Shown: one piece after another, positions 1 through 9,940 of the stretch
How the letters are laid out: each line of letters starts with the position of its first letter
Position numbering within the stretch: position 1 is the stretch's first letter
From: Guillardia theta CCMP2712
Lineage: Eukaryota; Cryptophyceae; Pyrenomonadales; Geminigeraceae
Assembly: GCF_000315625.1 (NCBI RefSeq)
Contig: NW_005434521.1
Coordinates: 54,525-75,997, forward strand
DNA: 21,473 nucleotides
Direction: 5' to 3'
The notes under the pieces: model-generated
Told to the model about the DNA's origin: nothing
The model's database searches: none
Seen by the model: only the letters and a program-made list of their open reading frames with translations
Translations under genes and position numbers: made by a program

Positions 1-520
1 AACCAAAGCGGTTTTTACCCCAGAATGTACCGTACGAGCAGTCCCGGGGCCAAGTGCCCGGCCCCCGGGGACTGAGGTCCGGTCACGTCAACTTGACCTC
101 GACTCGCCGTGACGCCGCCCTCGGCGGGCCAGGCCGATGTTGCAGCTGAGCCTCCCGGGTCGGAGAAGAACTCGGACCGTCCGGGGATTCGCAACACCGC
201 GCTGGACTCCGGATAAGGCAGTCACGCCGGCGCCGTGGCGGCGCGGCGGCCTCGTATGCGCAGCCGCGCACACTATAGTACTGAGCCTCAGGCTCCCGGA
301 GTCCGGCAAGTTGGATGATTGCTGGCAATAGACTCTGCACTGAGCCAACGCGTGAATCCGCGTAGATAAGGCAGTGAGGGGCAACCGTGCCCGGCCACTT
401 TGGCAGCCCGGCCCGTCCGACGGTCACGGCGGCGTGTCACAGTGTGGGCCCGGCCGCCGCTGCGGCGGCTCAGCTGGTCACGAGTCATGATTTCACATCG
501 GGCAGCACCGTGGCATACCA
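1..520. other. GC-rich non-coding stretch at the left edge
   Basis: No open reading frame here resembles a protein family on either strand. The segment is GC-rich and not low-complexity. It contains an imperfect inverted repeat at about 40-74 (AGTCCCGGGGCC facing GGCCCCCGGGGACT). There are also two loosely similar patches: GTGCCCGGCC followed by GGTCACG at about 54-88 and again at about 389-427. Similar GGGGCC/GCCCGGC wording recurs near 12375-12400, so it may belong to a dispersed element or a promoter-type sequence. Its function is unknown. Confidence 0.4.
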
Positions 521-538
521 ACCAGTTAATTTTTTTGA

Positions 539-566
539 AACCAAAAGGGAGGGGGTGGGGTAGTAG
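539..566 (+). promoter_or_regulatory. GGGGTGGGGTAG motif upstream of the PDZ gene
   Basis: The sequence GGGAGGGGGTGGGGTAG lies about 160 bp upstream of the PDZ start codon, next to a T-rich run at 529-537. The same G-run plus TA/TG wording is found upstream of the translocator and hydroxymethyltransferase genes. It may be a promoter-proximal element. This is inferred only from recurrence and position. Confidence 0.3.
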
Positions 567-590
567 GCCGTTGGAACTTCGGAAACTTTC

Positions 591-671
591 AGGAGGGAGG
601 GAGGGAGGGAGGGAGGGAGGGAGGGAGGGAGGGAGGGAGGAGGGAGGAGGGAGGAGGGAGGGAGGAGGGAA
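591..671. repeat. GGGA / GGAGGGA simple repeat
   Basis: A nearly pure purine tract: first a tandem GGGA tetranucleotide, then GGAGGGA-type variants. It lies between the G-run motif and the PDZ start codon, so it is probably in the promoter or 5' untranslated region. Open frames through it encode only Gly/Arg/Glu runs and are not genes. Confidence 0.9.
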
Positions 672-721
672 AGACTGTTCAATGTTGGCTTTCCCTCATC
701 TAATTTTGATTGGTCAGCAAG

Positions 722-1164
722 ATGAGCAAGAAACGACCGCCAGAAGCTTCTCCTCCATCGTCTGGCATTGGCCTTTTTCTCGCTGCGGGCGAGGATGTGA
801 ATGGAAGGAAACGAGGAGTTGTGGTCACAGGACTACTGCAAGGGGGACCAGCAGAAGTCTGTGGAAAGATTCGTACTGGAGACCGCTTGTTGGCGGTGGA
901 AGAGGAGCGGGTGGAGGATAAGCCGCCGCATGAGGTAATCTCGCTGATTACCCACCCTGAGCGATGCAGGCAAAGGAGGAAAGTTTCATCCTCTTCCTCT
1001 TTTGTGCCCCAGTCACTCTGGTTGACGTTCGAGAGGCTTGAAGACTTGCCAAAGGTTTTGCCGTATGAAGTTCAAAGAATGCCGGAGGCTATGAGGAGGA
1101 GGAGGAGGAGGAGGAGGAGGAGGAGGTGGTGGTGGTGGTGGTGGTGGTGTTCTTTCAGGTCTAA
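722..1164 (+). CDS. Small single-PDZ-domain protein
   Basis: The protein starts MSKKRPPE at the first ATG after an in-frame TGA at 707. One PDZ domain fills it: carboxylate-binding loop GIGLFL at residues 15-20, then GVVVTGLLQGGPAE, the conserved GDRLLAVEEERV strand, the helix HEVISLIT, and a last strand SLWLTFERL. PDZ domains bind C-terminal peptides and usually scaffold complexes; the partner here is unknown. The 30 nt at 981-1010 start with GT, end in CCCCAG and are in frame. Removing them would bring the last strand closer to its usual distance, but 30 bp is very short for an intron. A second intron is proposed at 1055-1158 (GTTTTG to TTTCAG, containing a GGA/GGT repeat), giving a stop at 1162. 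The product is then 112 residues, or 102 without the 30 nt. Unspliced, the frame would run on as poly-Arg and poly-Trp into the neighbouring gene's last exon, which looks unreal. The PDZ fold is fairly sure; the 3' end is less so. Confidence 0.65.
1092..1150. repeat. GGA then GGT triplet repeat inside the PDZ intron
   Basis: About eleven AGG/GGA triplets pass directly into seven or so TGG triplets. Read in frame they would give poly-Arg followed by poly-Trp. With GTTTTG upstream and TTCTTTCAG downstream, the tract is better explained as part of an intron. Confidence 0.75.
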
Positions 1165-1192
1165 TAGAGGTCTATTGCAAGTTTCAACTGCT

Positions 1193-3466
1193 TCAGTGCC
1201 AGGCCCCGGGGGTCTGAGGCTCGATGAGGCCCGGGAGGAGGTACTCACTGAGAGACTCGGCGATCTGAGCCCCGACGTTCCTCAGGCTCGCCTCGTTGAA
1301 GTGAAGCGACTGAGCCCCCCCCACCTCGGAGCCCAGGAAGCTCGCCTCGCACGTGTAGCTGTCGATGCAGCCGAGCTCGTTGTAGACCACCGCCCTCCCC
1401 GTGTTGACCTGCCGCGTGTGAGCTGAGAGGTGAAGGGAGACAGTCAGGAATGAGGGGAGGCAGAGGAAGCAGAAGAGAGGAGGCGGGGAGGCAGGAGGAA
1501 CCTTTGACTTGCCGATCTTGTAGGTAGTGTTGCCCAGTGAGTAGAAGGCGCTTCTCCTCGACATGGCCCACGGCAGCCCGCTGACCGAGTCCTCGCAGCT
1601 GCCTCATGTCAGTCTGCAGGTTCGAGAGAAGGAAGCAGAAAAGGGGGCGAGGAGGAGGAGGAGGAGGAGAAGGAGGAGGAGGAGGAGGTGGAGGTGGAAT
1701 ACCAGTAGAGGAAGAATCCCTTCTTGCAGCTGTGCCCGTGAATGTCGAGGAAGAGGACGAGTCGGTTTGCCATGGCAAGTTCCTTACAGAGTCTCTTGAC
1801 ACTGGAGATCTCAGGGTGCAGCTGGGCGTCTGCTCGCTGCCTTCAGCTCGTCCCCTCCTCCTCATCCTCACCTGGTTCGATCCACTGCCGGTTGAGATCA
1901 TGCCCGCTGAGGCTGCAGCGATAGTTGCCGAGGATGACGCCGTCCGGATTGAGCATGGGGACAACGAAGAAAGAAAACGCGCGGCGAAGCTCCTGGGACA
2001 GGGAGTGAAGAGAGAGACGAAGAAAGGAGGGGAGGGGAGGAAGTTTTACGTGAGCGTGATGTGATGGCCCTGTGAGATAGTCGAGGAGACCATGCATGCT
2101 ATGAGTCAAAACGAACTAGTCAGGTCAAGCAGAAGAAAGCAAGAGAAAGCCGTTACAGTGGCTTGGGTTGGGCAAGAGAAAGAATGCGGGAAGGGGAATG
2201 GGGCGAGATCAGGCGAAAAGGAGGAGAATAAGGGATGCAGGAGGAAGGAACAGAAAACGAGGAAGAAGGAAGGGAGGATAGGGAGGGGGAGTTAGGGAGG
2301 GAGGGAGGGAGGGAGGGGAGGGAGGTAGGTAGGTAGGCGAGAAAGAGGAGGAAGCGAGGGAGGGAGGGAGGGAGAGAGGGAGAAGGAAGGGAGGGAGGGA
2401 GGAAGGGAGAGAGGAAGGTAGGTAGGGTAGGGAGGGAGGGAGGACGTGTGAAGTCTGTCTCACATCAGCGAGGCGTTGCTCTCTCCTGGATGCACGCGGG
2501 CTGTGATGACAAGGCTCGGCTTCTTCACCTAGCTGGGGTCACAGCTGTGCGCTTCCTCTCCCGTGCACCTGCAAGTCGTTGCCTATCATGACGAGGTCCA
2601 GCACGTTTCCAGCTATCGTCTTGCAGAGCTCGCTGGCGAGAGATCAGAACAGCAGAGGAGGAGGAGCAAGACCAGCGACGGAGTCGCTGCGAGCGAAGAG
2701 AGTCGCTCTGAAGCTCCAGCAGATGCCGCTGCTCGCAACGAAAGAGAAGAAGAGAAAGCAAACGAGTCAAAGCGACGACTGCAGTGATAAAGACGACGAG
2801 GAGGAGGAGGAGGAGGAGGAGGAGGAGGAGGAGGAGGAAAGTAGAGGAAGAGGAAAGTAGAGGAAGAGGAAGAGGGAGAGGAAGAAGATGGTTGTCGTGG
2901 TTGTAGTGGTGACGGAGGAGGTTGGGAGACCTGAAGGTCGTGGTAGGTGTAGGGGTAGCACATGGCGAGGTAGCACTCGTCGTCATCGTAGGGAAGTTGA
3001 AGGCTGAACCTCAACGTGAAGAAATTATTCACCTGCTACAAGCTGAGCTTCCTCCTCTGCTCCCCTCTGCTCCCCTCCTCTCTCCTGCTCTGCTCTTTCT
3101 TTTGCTCTCTCTCACCTGCCCATTCTTGTGGAATTGCCGCACATTCGCCTGGTAGGAGATGCTCTCCCCCACTCGGTGCCATCCCTTCCCCGTCCTCCGC
3201 TCCTCCTGCAGTCTCGTCAGCGGCGTCGCGTCGCCTCCATCCGACCTCGCGCGAGTAGAGCAGCGGCTGCATCCCGTCCTTGTACCTGCGAGATGGTCAG
3301 GCGGGGGAGGGGAGGCAGGAGGCGGTACAGGCTGTCAGGTTTGATGAAGTTTAGCAAGGAGAGGGTGTAGAGCTTGGAGGATAAGCCGTTGAGCACACGG
3401 AAGTAGAACCATTGGGTGCAGTTGAAGACTCGTGAGCCCTGTGACAGGCGTCAGGATAGGAGAAAG

Positions 3467-3523
<57 letters not shown>

Positions 3524-4549
3524 AAGAAGAAGATGATGATGATGATGATGATGATGAGGAGGAGGAAGCAGGCCTGAGAGGATAGGCAGACGTCGTCGCG
3601 CATGTAGAGTCGATACTCCAAGTCTCCCACCCGGTAGGCTGACAGGGAAGTGAAGGAGAGGAGAAGAATACAAGTTCTCACCCTTCCGTAGGTTTCCGCT
3701 CTCAAACCTGGACTCGAAGCGCAGGCAAGGTGATTGAGCGCTGCTGGAGCTGACGTTGCTGCGCTTTCTTTACTTCACTTCTCCTCGAGCAAGCACAGCA
3801 ACGTCACCTGCTGCTGAAGACACTCCTCGCCCTCTGCTCAGCTCTCGGTACGAGAGACTCCTCAACGAACATCTCATCGTCGTAGACAAGCTCCCCGTCA
3901 CTCACATCCGCCAGCTCGTCCTCCTGCATCTCACCCTCTCCCTCTGTGCTTCGGTCAGCTCCTTTTGCCCTCCTCCTCTCTAGCTACCTGTGCTCGGCGG
4001 TCCGTCATCGTCATCATCGTCGTCCCCTGCTGCCCCCCACATGGAGGAGGAGCTGCCTGCAGCCGCGTACTCTGCGGGAGCTCGCCATTCCCCGTGCACG
4101 GGAGTTGAGACGATCAGCTTCCGCCACGGTGAAGACTTAGCGGCAACGATTCTCGGACCCGCCCCCTCCTGCTTCCCTGCTTCAAGCAGCGACAGGATCG
4201 CAGCCCCTCCTATCGACCCCCTGCCGCTCTCGTTCCTCTTCCCCCCGCCTCCCTTCCCTTTCCCATCTCCTGTCGATCGCTGCCGCACCAGCTTCCCTCC
4301 CAGCCTCCTCCCTCCCTTCATCGTCCCGAGCAGGTTGGCCCCTGCGCCATCGCCTCGCACCGCATCGAACTTGTTCTTCCCCTTGTCCTTGGCTTCTCCC
4401 ACTTGGCTCCTCCCCTGCTGCTTCGAGCGCCATGACGGCTCCGCTGGCTCCTTGTCTCGCGCTCGAGTGAAGGAGCTGAACTTTCGTCCTCCTCCTACCG
4501 GTGCCAGCGCGTCTTTCTCAACTTTTCTCACCAGGCTGGATGTGGACAT
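1193..4549 (-). CDS. Cytosolic carboxypeptidase (CCP/AGBL, M14 family)
   Basis: This zinc carboxypeptidase family removes glutamates from tubulin tails and related proteins. Sixteen exons give 655 residues: 4549-3988, 3943-3808, 3767-3682, 3638-3592, 3438-3329, 3285-3246, 3205-3116, 3032-2931, 2728-2673, 2632-2569, 2528-2464, 2098-2050, 1992-1872, 1829-1703, 1598-1502, 1408-1193. Residues 1-230 are low-complexity, with an Asp run near 178-184. The CCP-specific N-domain follows: [15 protein letters not shown] (about 250-264), [34 protein letters not shown]. The catalytic domain has zinc ligands His444 and Glu447 in RVHPGES, then [18 protein letters not shown] and DLNRQW, the third ligand His540 in DIHGHS, and catalytic Glu605 in SYTCEASF. 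All key residues are present. Weak points are the donor of exon 4 (GTCTGC), the acceptors of exons 9 and 15, and the start, which is the first ATG of the long first exon. The substrate (tubulin or other) cannot be read from sequence. Confidence 0.9.
1640..1696. repeat. GGA repeat in CCP intron 14
   Basis: GGA/AGG triplets within the 104-bp intron 1702-1599 of the carboxypeptidase gene. On the sense (minus) strand this is a CCT-rich tract upstream of the acceptor. Confidence 0.8.
2285..2450. repeat. GGGA/GGTA repeat block in CCP intron 11
   Basis: Degenerate tandem GGGA with interspersed GGTA and GGAAGG units fills about half of the 365-bp intron 2463-2099, the longest intron of the gene. The intron separates the exon carrying the zinc ligands (RVHPGES) from the one encoding [10 protein letters not shown]. 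Confidence 0.8.
2798..2887. repeat. GGA/GAAGAG repeat in CCP intron 8
   Basis: A run of about thirteen GGA triplets followed by GTAGAGGAAGAGGAAA-type units, inside the 202-bp intron 2930-2729 of the carboxypeptidase gene. Long poly-Glu, poly-Ser and poly-Leu frames across it are artefacts of the repeat. Confidence 0.85.
3468..3564. repeat. Compound GAT-GGA-GAA-GAT triplet repeat in CCP intron 4
   Basis: Order on the + strand: about nine GAT, about eight GGA, a few GAA, about eight GAT, then GGA again. It occupies most of the 153-bp intron 3591-3439. The same kind of layout, one triplet flanked by another, is seen much enlarged at 17351-17512. Confidence 0.9.
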
Positions 4550-5137
4550 GTTTCAATGGCATCAGCGACCAGCTCGGGCAAGGCTAGCAAGAGAACGTCG
4601 GGGGCGCGTCACCAACATCTACACCAAGACAATAAGACGAGCAAAAAACAGCAACCTTGTGCTTCTACTCTCCCCTTTCTAGTAGATGTCTTGCTCTAGC
4701 AGATGTAGATGTCTTGCTCTAGTAGATGTCTTGCTCTAGTAGATGTAGTTGTCTTGCTCTAGTAGATGTCTTGCTCTAGTAGATGTCTTGCTCTAGTAGA
4801 TGTCTTGCTCTAGTAGATGTCTTGCTCTAGTAGATGTCTTGCTCTAGTAGATGTCTTGCTCTAGTAGATGTCTTGCTCTAGTAGATGTCTTGCTCTAGTA
4901 GATGTCTTGCTCTAGTAGATGTAGATGTCTTGCTCGAGTAGATGTCTTGCTCTAGTAGATGTCTTGCTCTAGTAGATGTACATGTCTTGCTCTAGTAGAT
5001 GTAGATGTCTTGCTCTAGTAGATGTCTTGCTCTAGTAGATTTCTTTGCTCGCTCGCTCCCATTTCATACGACCTCGGCGCAACCATGATTCATATTTTTT
5101 CGTATTTTTTTAGTTTTACACATACAGCCGTTGGACA
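4550..5137. other. Intergenic region between CCP start and CEP350-like stop
   Basis: 588 bp between the start of the carboxypeptidase gene and the stop of the next gene on the same strand. It therefore holds the upstream gene's 3' region and the CCP promoter. Most of it is the 17-bp minisatellite (4681-5050). The rest includes an AT-rich patch at 5088-5125 with two T runs. No gene was seen. Confidence 0.7.
4681..5050. repeat. 17-bp minisatellite, about 19 copies
   Basis: Tandem array with unit TAGTAGATGTCTTGCTC. The core TCTTGCTC occurs 19 times, and most units are identical. Five units carry a 6-bp insertion (ATGTAG, ATGTAC or similar), making 23-bp units. Single-base variants include CAG for TAG in the first unit and TCGAG for TCTAG near 4936. 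The last copy decays into TTTCTTTGCTCGCTCGCTCC. Since 17 is not a multiple of 3 and units contain TAG, the array is not coding. It lies roughly 130-500 bp upstream of the carboxypeptidase start codon. Confidence 0.95.
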
Positions 5138-8100
5138 CTAGAAGCTCTCGACTACCAGCTCCTCCAGCAGCTCCTCCAGCAGCTGGTCAGCCACAAGGTT
5201 TGACACCGTCAGCACGTCCAGCTGAAGGCTCATCATGCTGCCCTCCATCTCCATCACTTCATCTTCGATCATTCGCTTCAGGCTTGCCGTCTCCACCTGC
5301 TCATCGTCAGCAGCAGCAGCTTGGAAGCAGGTCCGCCTCACCTCATCCATCGACCAGCTGTCTTCGCTCTTCTCGCGTGCGTCAGCCGCAAACTTCTCGA
5401 GCTTCTGCAGCACTTCCTCCTTGCCTAGCTCGTGACCTTCACAGCCGCCGTGCGCGAGAGTATCGTTGATGAGGTCCAGCACGAGCTTGTGCATGATCTG
5501 CTGAGGGTCAGGCGGGGACAACAACTAGCAACTTGTACGTGATCGTCGTCAGAGGCGTGGGGGAACATCCTTCTCTCCCAGGTCAGGAAGTCTCGCTCCT
5601 CGATCTGAGCGAGTTAACCCCAGCACAACCTCAAGCATCCCTCACCTCCCCAGCATACGGACCTCCTAGCTCATCCAGAAGCTGCTCAGCGTAGGCGAAG
5701 TGAGCAGCTCCCAGCCCTCGCTCGGGGATTATCCTCTCCTCCTTCTCCGCAGCTCCCGGCGCATGACGAACAGGCTGAAGTTGTCCGAGGGTGGGGGACG
5801 GAAGGAAGTCGGCGAGGAAACACTCAAAGATTTCGTCAGCGATGCTCGTCACAACCTCTGCGACTCTCGAGCTGCGTGTTGGGCTCTTGCTGGTGACCTC
5901 GCCGGCTTTGCCCTCAGCTCCCGCTGATGTTGCGCTTGCGACGGCATGGCCAACCCGAGCTGTTGACGTGTGCTCTTGACCTCCTTCATCCAAGCCCTCC
6001 GACTCTTGCGACGAATGGCGTTGATGCATGTGCTTGGAGTCAACGAGCAGAGGAGACGGAGGGATTGGGTGGTCTCTCCGCGAGTCTTCAGCTTCCTCTG
6101 TCACTCGTTCCTTCTCGTCATTCGCCCCTTCTCCTTGTCTCTCTTCTCCTCTTCTCGCCTCCTTGCCTTCCTCATGCAGTGCAGTCCCCCCCTCCTCCCC
6201 CTCATCGACGAACGAGTCGCTGTACAGGAGTGAAGGGATCGTCGAGTCTCCTCGCTCCTCCACAAACGACTCGCTGTAGGCGGCACTGGAAGTTGCAACT
6301 CCCTCCTGCTCCTCTAGCTCATGACTCGCTCGCATGCCACCAGAGCGAGACTCCAGCTCCTCCTCCAGCACATCCTCAGCTGACCCGCTCGCCGCCCTCA
6401 CATCCTCCACATCAGAGTGAAACTCGAGCGAGTAGGACCACGCTCCTGCCGGAGCTGGCTGACCCTCCTGCTGACTCTTCTCTTCATGCTCGCTCTTCCT
6501 CCACGTGTCGACGATCTCCTCCTGCAGCACGGGAGCAGCCCCATCGCTAGAGTGACCCTGACTCACCATCTGTTCCTCCACTTCCGACGCTGACTGAGAC
6601 TCGCGCTTTAAGTCTTCCACCTCTTCCACCTCTTCCACCTCTTCCGTCGCCATGCGGGCGAAGGAGCTCGAGATGTTGCGAGAGGGCGCAGCGTCTTCGA
6701 AGTCTTGCGTGTAGTCTTCAGTCACCGAGGCTATCCTGCTCTCCCCTCCGGCTTCCCAGTCTCTCTGCGACAAGTCCGTGGCGATGGAGGAGGCTTCTCC
6801 TCCCTCCCGCTCGTGCTGGGACCTCAGTGTGTATCCTCCTCGATGGACTCTGAAACTTTGCTTCTCCTGCTCGCGTCCTCCTCCGCCACCTCCGACTCCT
6901 CGCTCGACATGTCTTGGTTGATGAATTTGCTCGTTGCAGCGCTGAAGGGATCGTAAGCAGTACGAACAAACAGTCCTCCACCCTCTCCCGCCTCTGTTCC
7001 ACTCTCCTCGCTCCTGCTACTCTCGGCTGAAGATAATTTGGCTTCCTCCTCTTCCGATGGTCCCACAGAGTCGCTCTGGTCGACGACGGGAGCGACCATG
7101 GAGGAGGGCGTGCCTGGCTGGTCGACGGGCTTCGTCCAGGACTCATCCAGCAGGACCTTGACGTCCTTCTTCGCCTCCTCGTCCACGTTGTATCGCAGAG
7201 CATGCTCCAGCAGCTCCTCGGTCCTTCGCTCCTCCGCCTCCACCGCCATCTCACGTCGCCGCATGTTGGTCAGCGCTTCCTTCTCCTCCAGTAGCCTCTC
7301 CGCGTACTCGCGCTTCTTCCTCGCCTGCTGCTCGCGCTCCTCCAGGCTCCGCGTCTCTGCCATTGAGTCGATGCGATGAAGTTCAGACGCAAGAAAGCGC
7401 ACAGACTCGGCATGGAGGCCCCGGCTGAAAGCAGCTGGGGCGTCGGCGAGGCCCGGGGGATGGTGAAAGTGAGGGATGCGATCGGAGGAGACGCTTTCCA
7501 TGCCGTCAGAGCTGAAGGACGTTTCTGACAGCATCGCGTCAACGCTCTCCTCCTGCACCCTCCTCCTGTCAGCCACGCGCTCATCCTTTGCATCTCTTGG
7601 CTCCTCCTCCTCCTCCTCCTCGTCTCGTCCCCTCCTCATCGTCAGCGTGTCTCTGCGCGCAACGAGGAATGATTCGAGTTGCATCCTGAGCTCCATTCTT
7701 CTCTTCCACAAGTCAGCTCTGCTGCTAGCTCTCAGCCTGCTGAGCTCTGCCTTCTCAGCCGCGAGTCTCATACGCAGCTTCTTCTCCTCTTGCTCGAGCC
7801 TCAACATCTTTGACCGGCTGCCCTGCGAGGAGGCCGAGCGGTACAAGGCTCTCACGCGCTCGAGCTGAGCCGCCGCGTACTCCTCTAGCGTCTCCTCTTG
7901 AAGTTTGAGAAGCGACAGCTGCCGCTCCACCCTCCCCTCCTCCTCAGCTAGCGACTTGTGGAAGGCGCCGACTGCTTGCCGCGTCAGAGAGTCCTCTCGA
8001 AGGATCGCAGGGACGTCTGCATCCTCTAGGGTCCACTTGCCCTCCCCCGTCGCGCTTCTCGTCAGGGAGACGTCAGGCGGGTGGGAGGGAGAAGGAAGCG

Positions 8101-9869
8101 ATTGAGGATGAGGAGCGACCCCTATCGCCCCGACCTTACTGGACAAGCGGGAAGCATCGCGGGAGCGGAAGGAAGTCTCAGCCTCGAAGTCCTCCGAGTA
8201 CTTCTCGGACAAGGAGACGACATTCAAGTTCTCCTCCCTCCTCACCTCATCCTCCACCGAGTCTTCAGCTACTGAACTCACTCCCCGGCTCCTCGACATG
8301 CTCTTCTCCTCCATCACCTGCGGTGGCGTTAGTTGTCTTCTCGCCCTCTCCTTACCCTCTTCACCTCCTCCGCCTCTATCGACGCATGATGTCCCTCTAC
8401 CGACGTGCGAAGCTCAACCGACGCGTTGATGCTCGAGAAGCTCCTCACTTTGCTCTCCTCCTGCTCGCCTTGTCACCTTCCACTCCTCCTCCTCCTCCTC
8501 CCCTTCTCACCTGCGACCGTCTCCCCGACTTCTCGAGCTCATCGATAGACGAGGAAGCGAGGTGGACAAGGTCATCCTCCTCATCCCCCACGATGCTGGG
8601 GGGTCGCGAGACGTTGATCTCGTCAGGCAGGTGCAGCTCCTCTGCATCCTCGCCGATCTCGTCAGGGGATCGACTCATCGATCGGTTCTCCTGCTCGACG
8701 TCCTCGAAGTCAGCCGTGTAGTCGCTGTCGTTGGAGCTCTCCGGGTCTTGAGCCAGCAGGTTCATGTGTCGCCTCCTCTCCTCCTCCGCACTTCTCTCGA
8801 GCTTCTGCTTCTCTTGCCCGACCAGCTGCGTCGTCAGCGACTGCCGGAAGATGCTCGTGATCTCCTGCAGCTGCTTCGCGTGCTCCTCTCTCAGCTCCGC
8901 CACCAGCTGCTCCCTCCCGTCATTGCGCTGCTGGGCCGTCAGCTCCCGGAGGACGAGGGAAAAGTGGTCAGTGGTCTCGTGCAAAGACTGCGACAGCTGC
9001 TGTACGAACTCCTTGTTCATGCTCGCCAGCAGCCTGCCCGTCTCTTCCTCCCGTCGCTTTTCCTCCGCCAGCTTCTCGTCGCGCATGATGAGAGTCTGTG
9101 CAAGCACGACCGACTCCTGCTGGGCTGTCGAGACTTGTTGGATCCTCACCAGACTCTCCAGCTGCTGCTCGTATTCGTTGATGTCTTCAAGCAGCTGAAC
9201 TTCGGTCATCAGCCTGTTCTGCAGCTCTGACGGCGACAGTCGCTGCCTTGTTGGCTCACGATGAACCCCAAGCAGGTCTCCTTCTGTTGCCAACGGAAAG
9301 CTGGGGTCTCCTCTAGCAGGTTTCTTCACTTCTTCGATCACCTCGCTTTCTTCTCTCTTCACTTCTTCGATCACCTCGCTTTCTTCTCTCTTCACTTCTT
9401 CGCTTCTCTTGTCCTCAACCATCTGCTCATTGGTCGTCTTGGGTGAGTTTGCCGTCTCACTCTCCTCTCCCTTCTCCTCCCCTAGTCTTGCGCGTCTCTC
9501 GGGCTCGTCAAGGATGTTCCGAGCCTGCACCAGCAGCTGCTCTACTTCTTCTGCCGGCAGGAACCCTCGCACGATTCGCTCGGCGCTTATGGGAGCCTCC
9601 CAGCCCAGGTCGAGAAGCTCTTCCCGCTGGAGCCCAGTTGCGAGTCCCTGCTGGAGTCCAGCTGGTCTTTGCGATAAGGACGGGGGGACGAGAGACTCAG
9701 CTGGTCTATCAGGCTTAAGAACCTTCGCGAGGCTCAGCGGGTCGTCAGGCTCGTCCAAGTCTGGTCGACCCTCCCATGGCTGATGTGACTGGTCGGCGAA
9801 GGAAGAGGAAGAGGACCAGTTGTCGAGGAGCCGCGAGGGGGGGAGGTGAGAACCGTAGCCTACCTGCCT

Positions 9870-9940
<71 letters not shown>

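Noticed and set aside
300-360. A tRNA-like A box (TGGCTCAGTGCAG on the minus strand)
   Set aside because: No matching B box at the right spacing and no acceptor stem could be paired.
710-1426. Reading the PDZ gene without splicing to a 238-residue protein
   Set aside because: The extension is poly-Arg, poly-Trp and then antisense to the last exon of the carboxypeptidase. A GT-AG intron with a stop just after it explains the region better.
4681-5050. Regular repeats considered as a CRISPR array
   Set aside because: Units are directly adjacent with no unique spacers, and the genome is eukaryotic. It is a minisatellite.
8319-8510. An extra exon (reading SFSSINASVELRTSVE on the minus strand) inside the CEP350-like 193-bp intron
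   Set aside because: No acceptor gives this reading in phase with exon 4, which ends in phase 0. Left as intron, though transcript data could change this.
8562-9230. Long + strand frames opposite the CEP350-like gene (also 5927-6550 and 10639-11235)
   Set aside because: They are antisense shadows of long minus-strand exons with family motifs.
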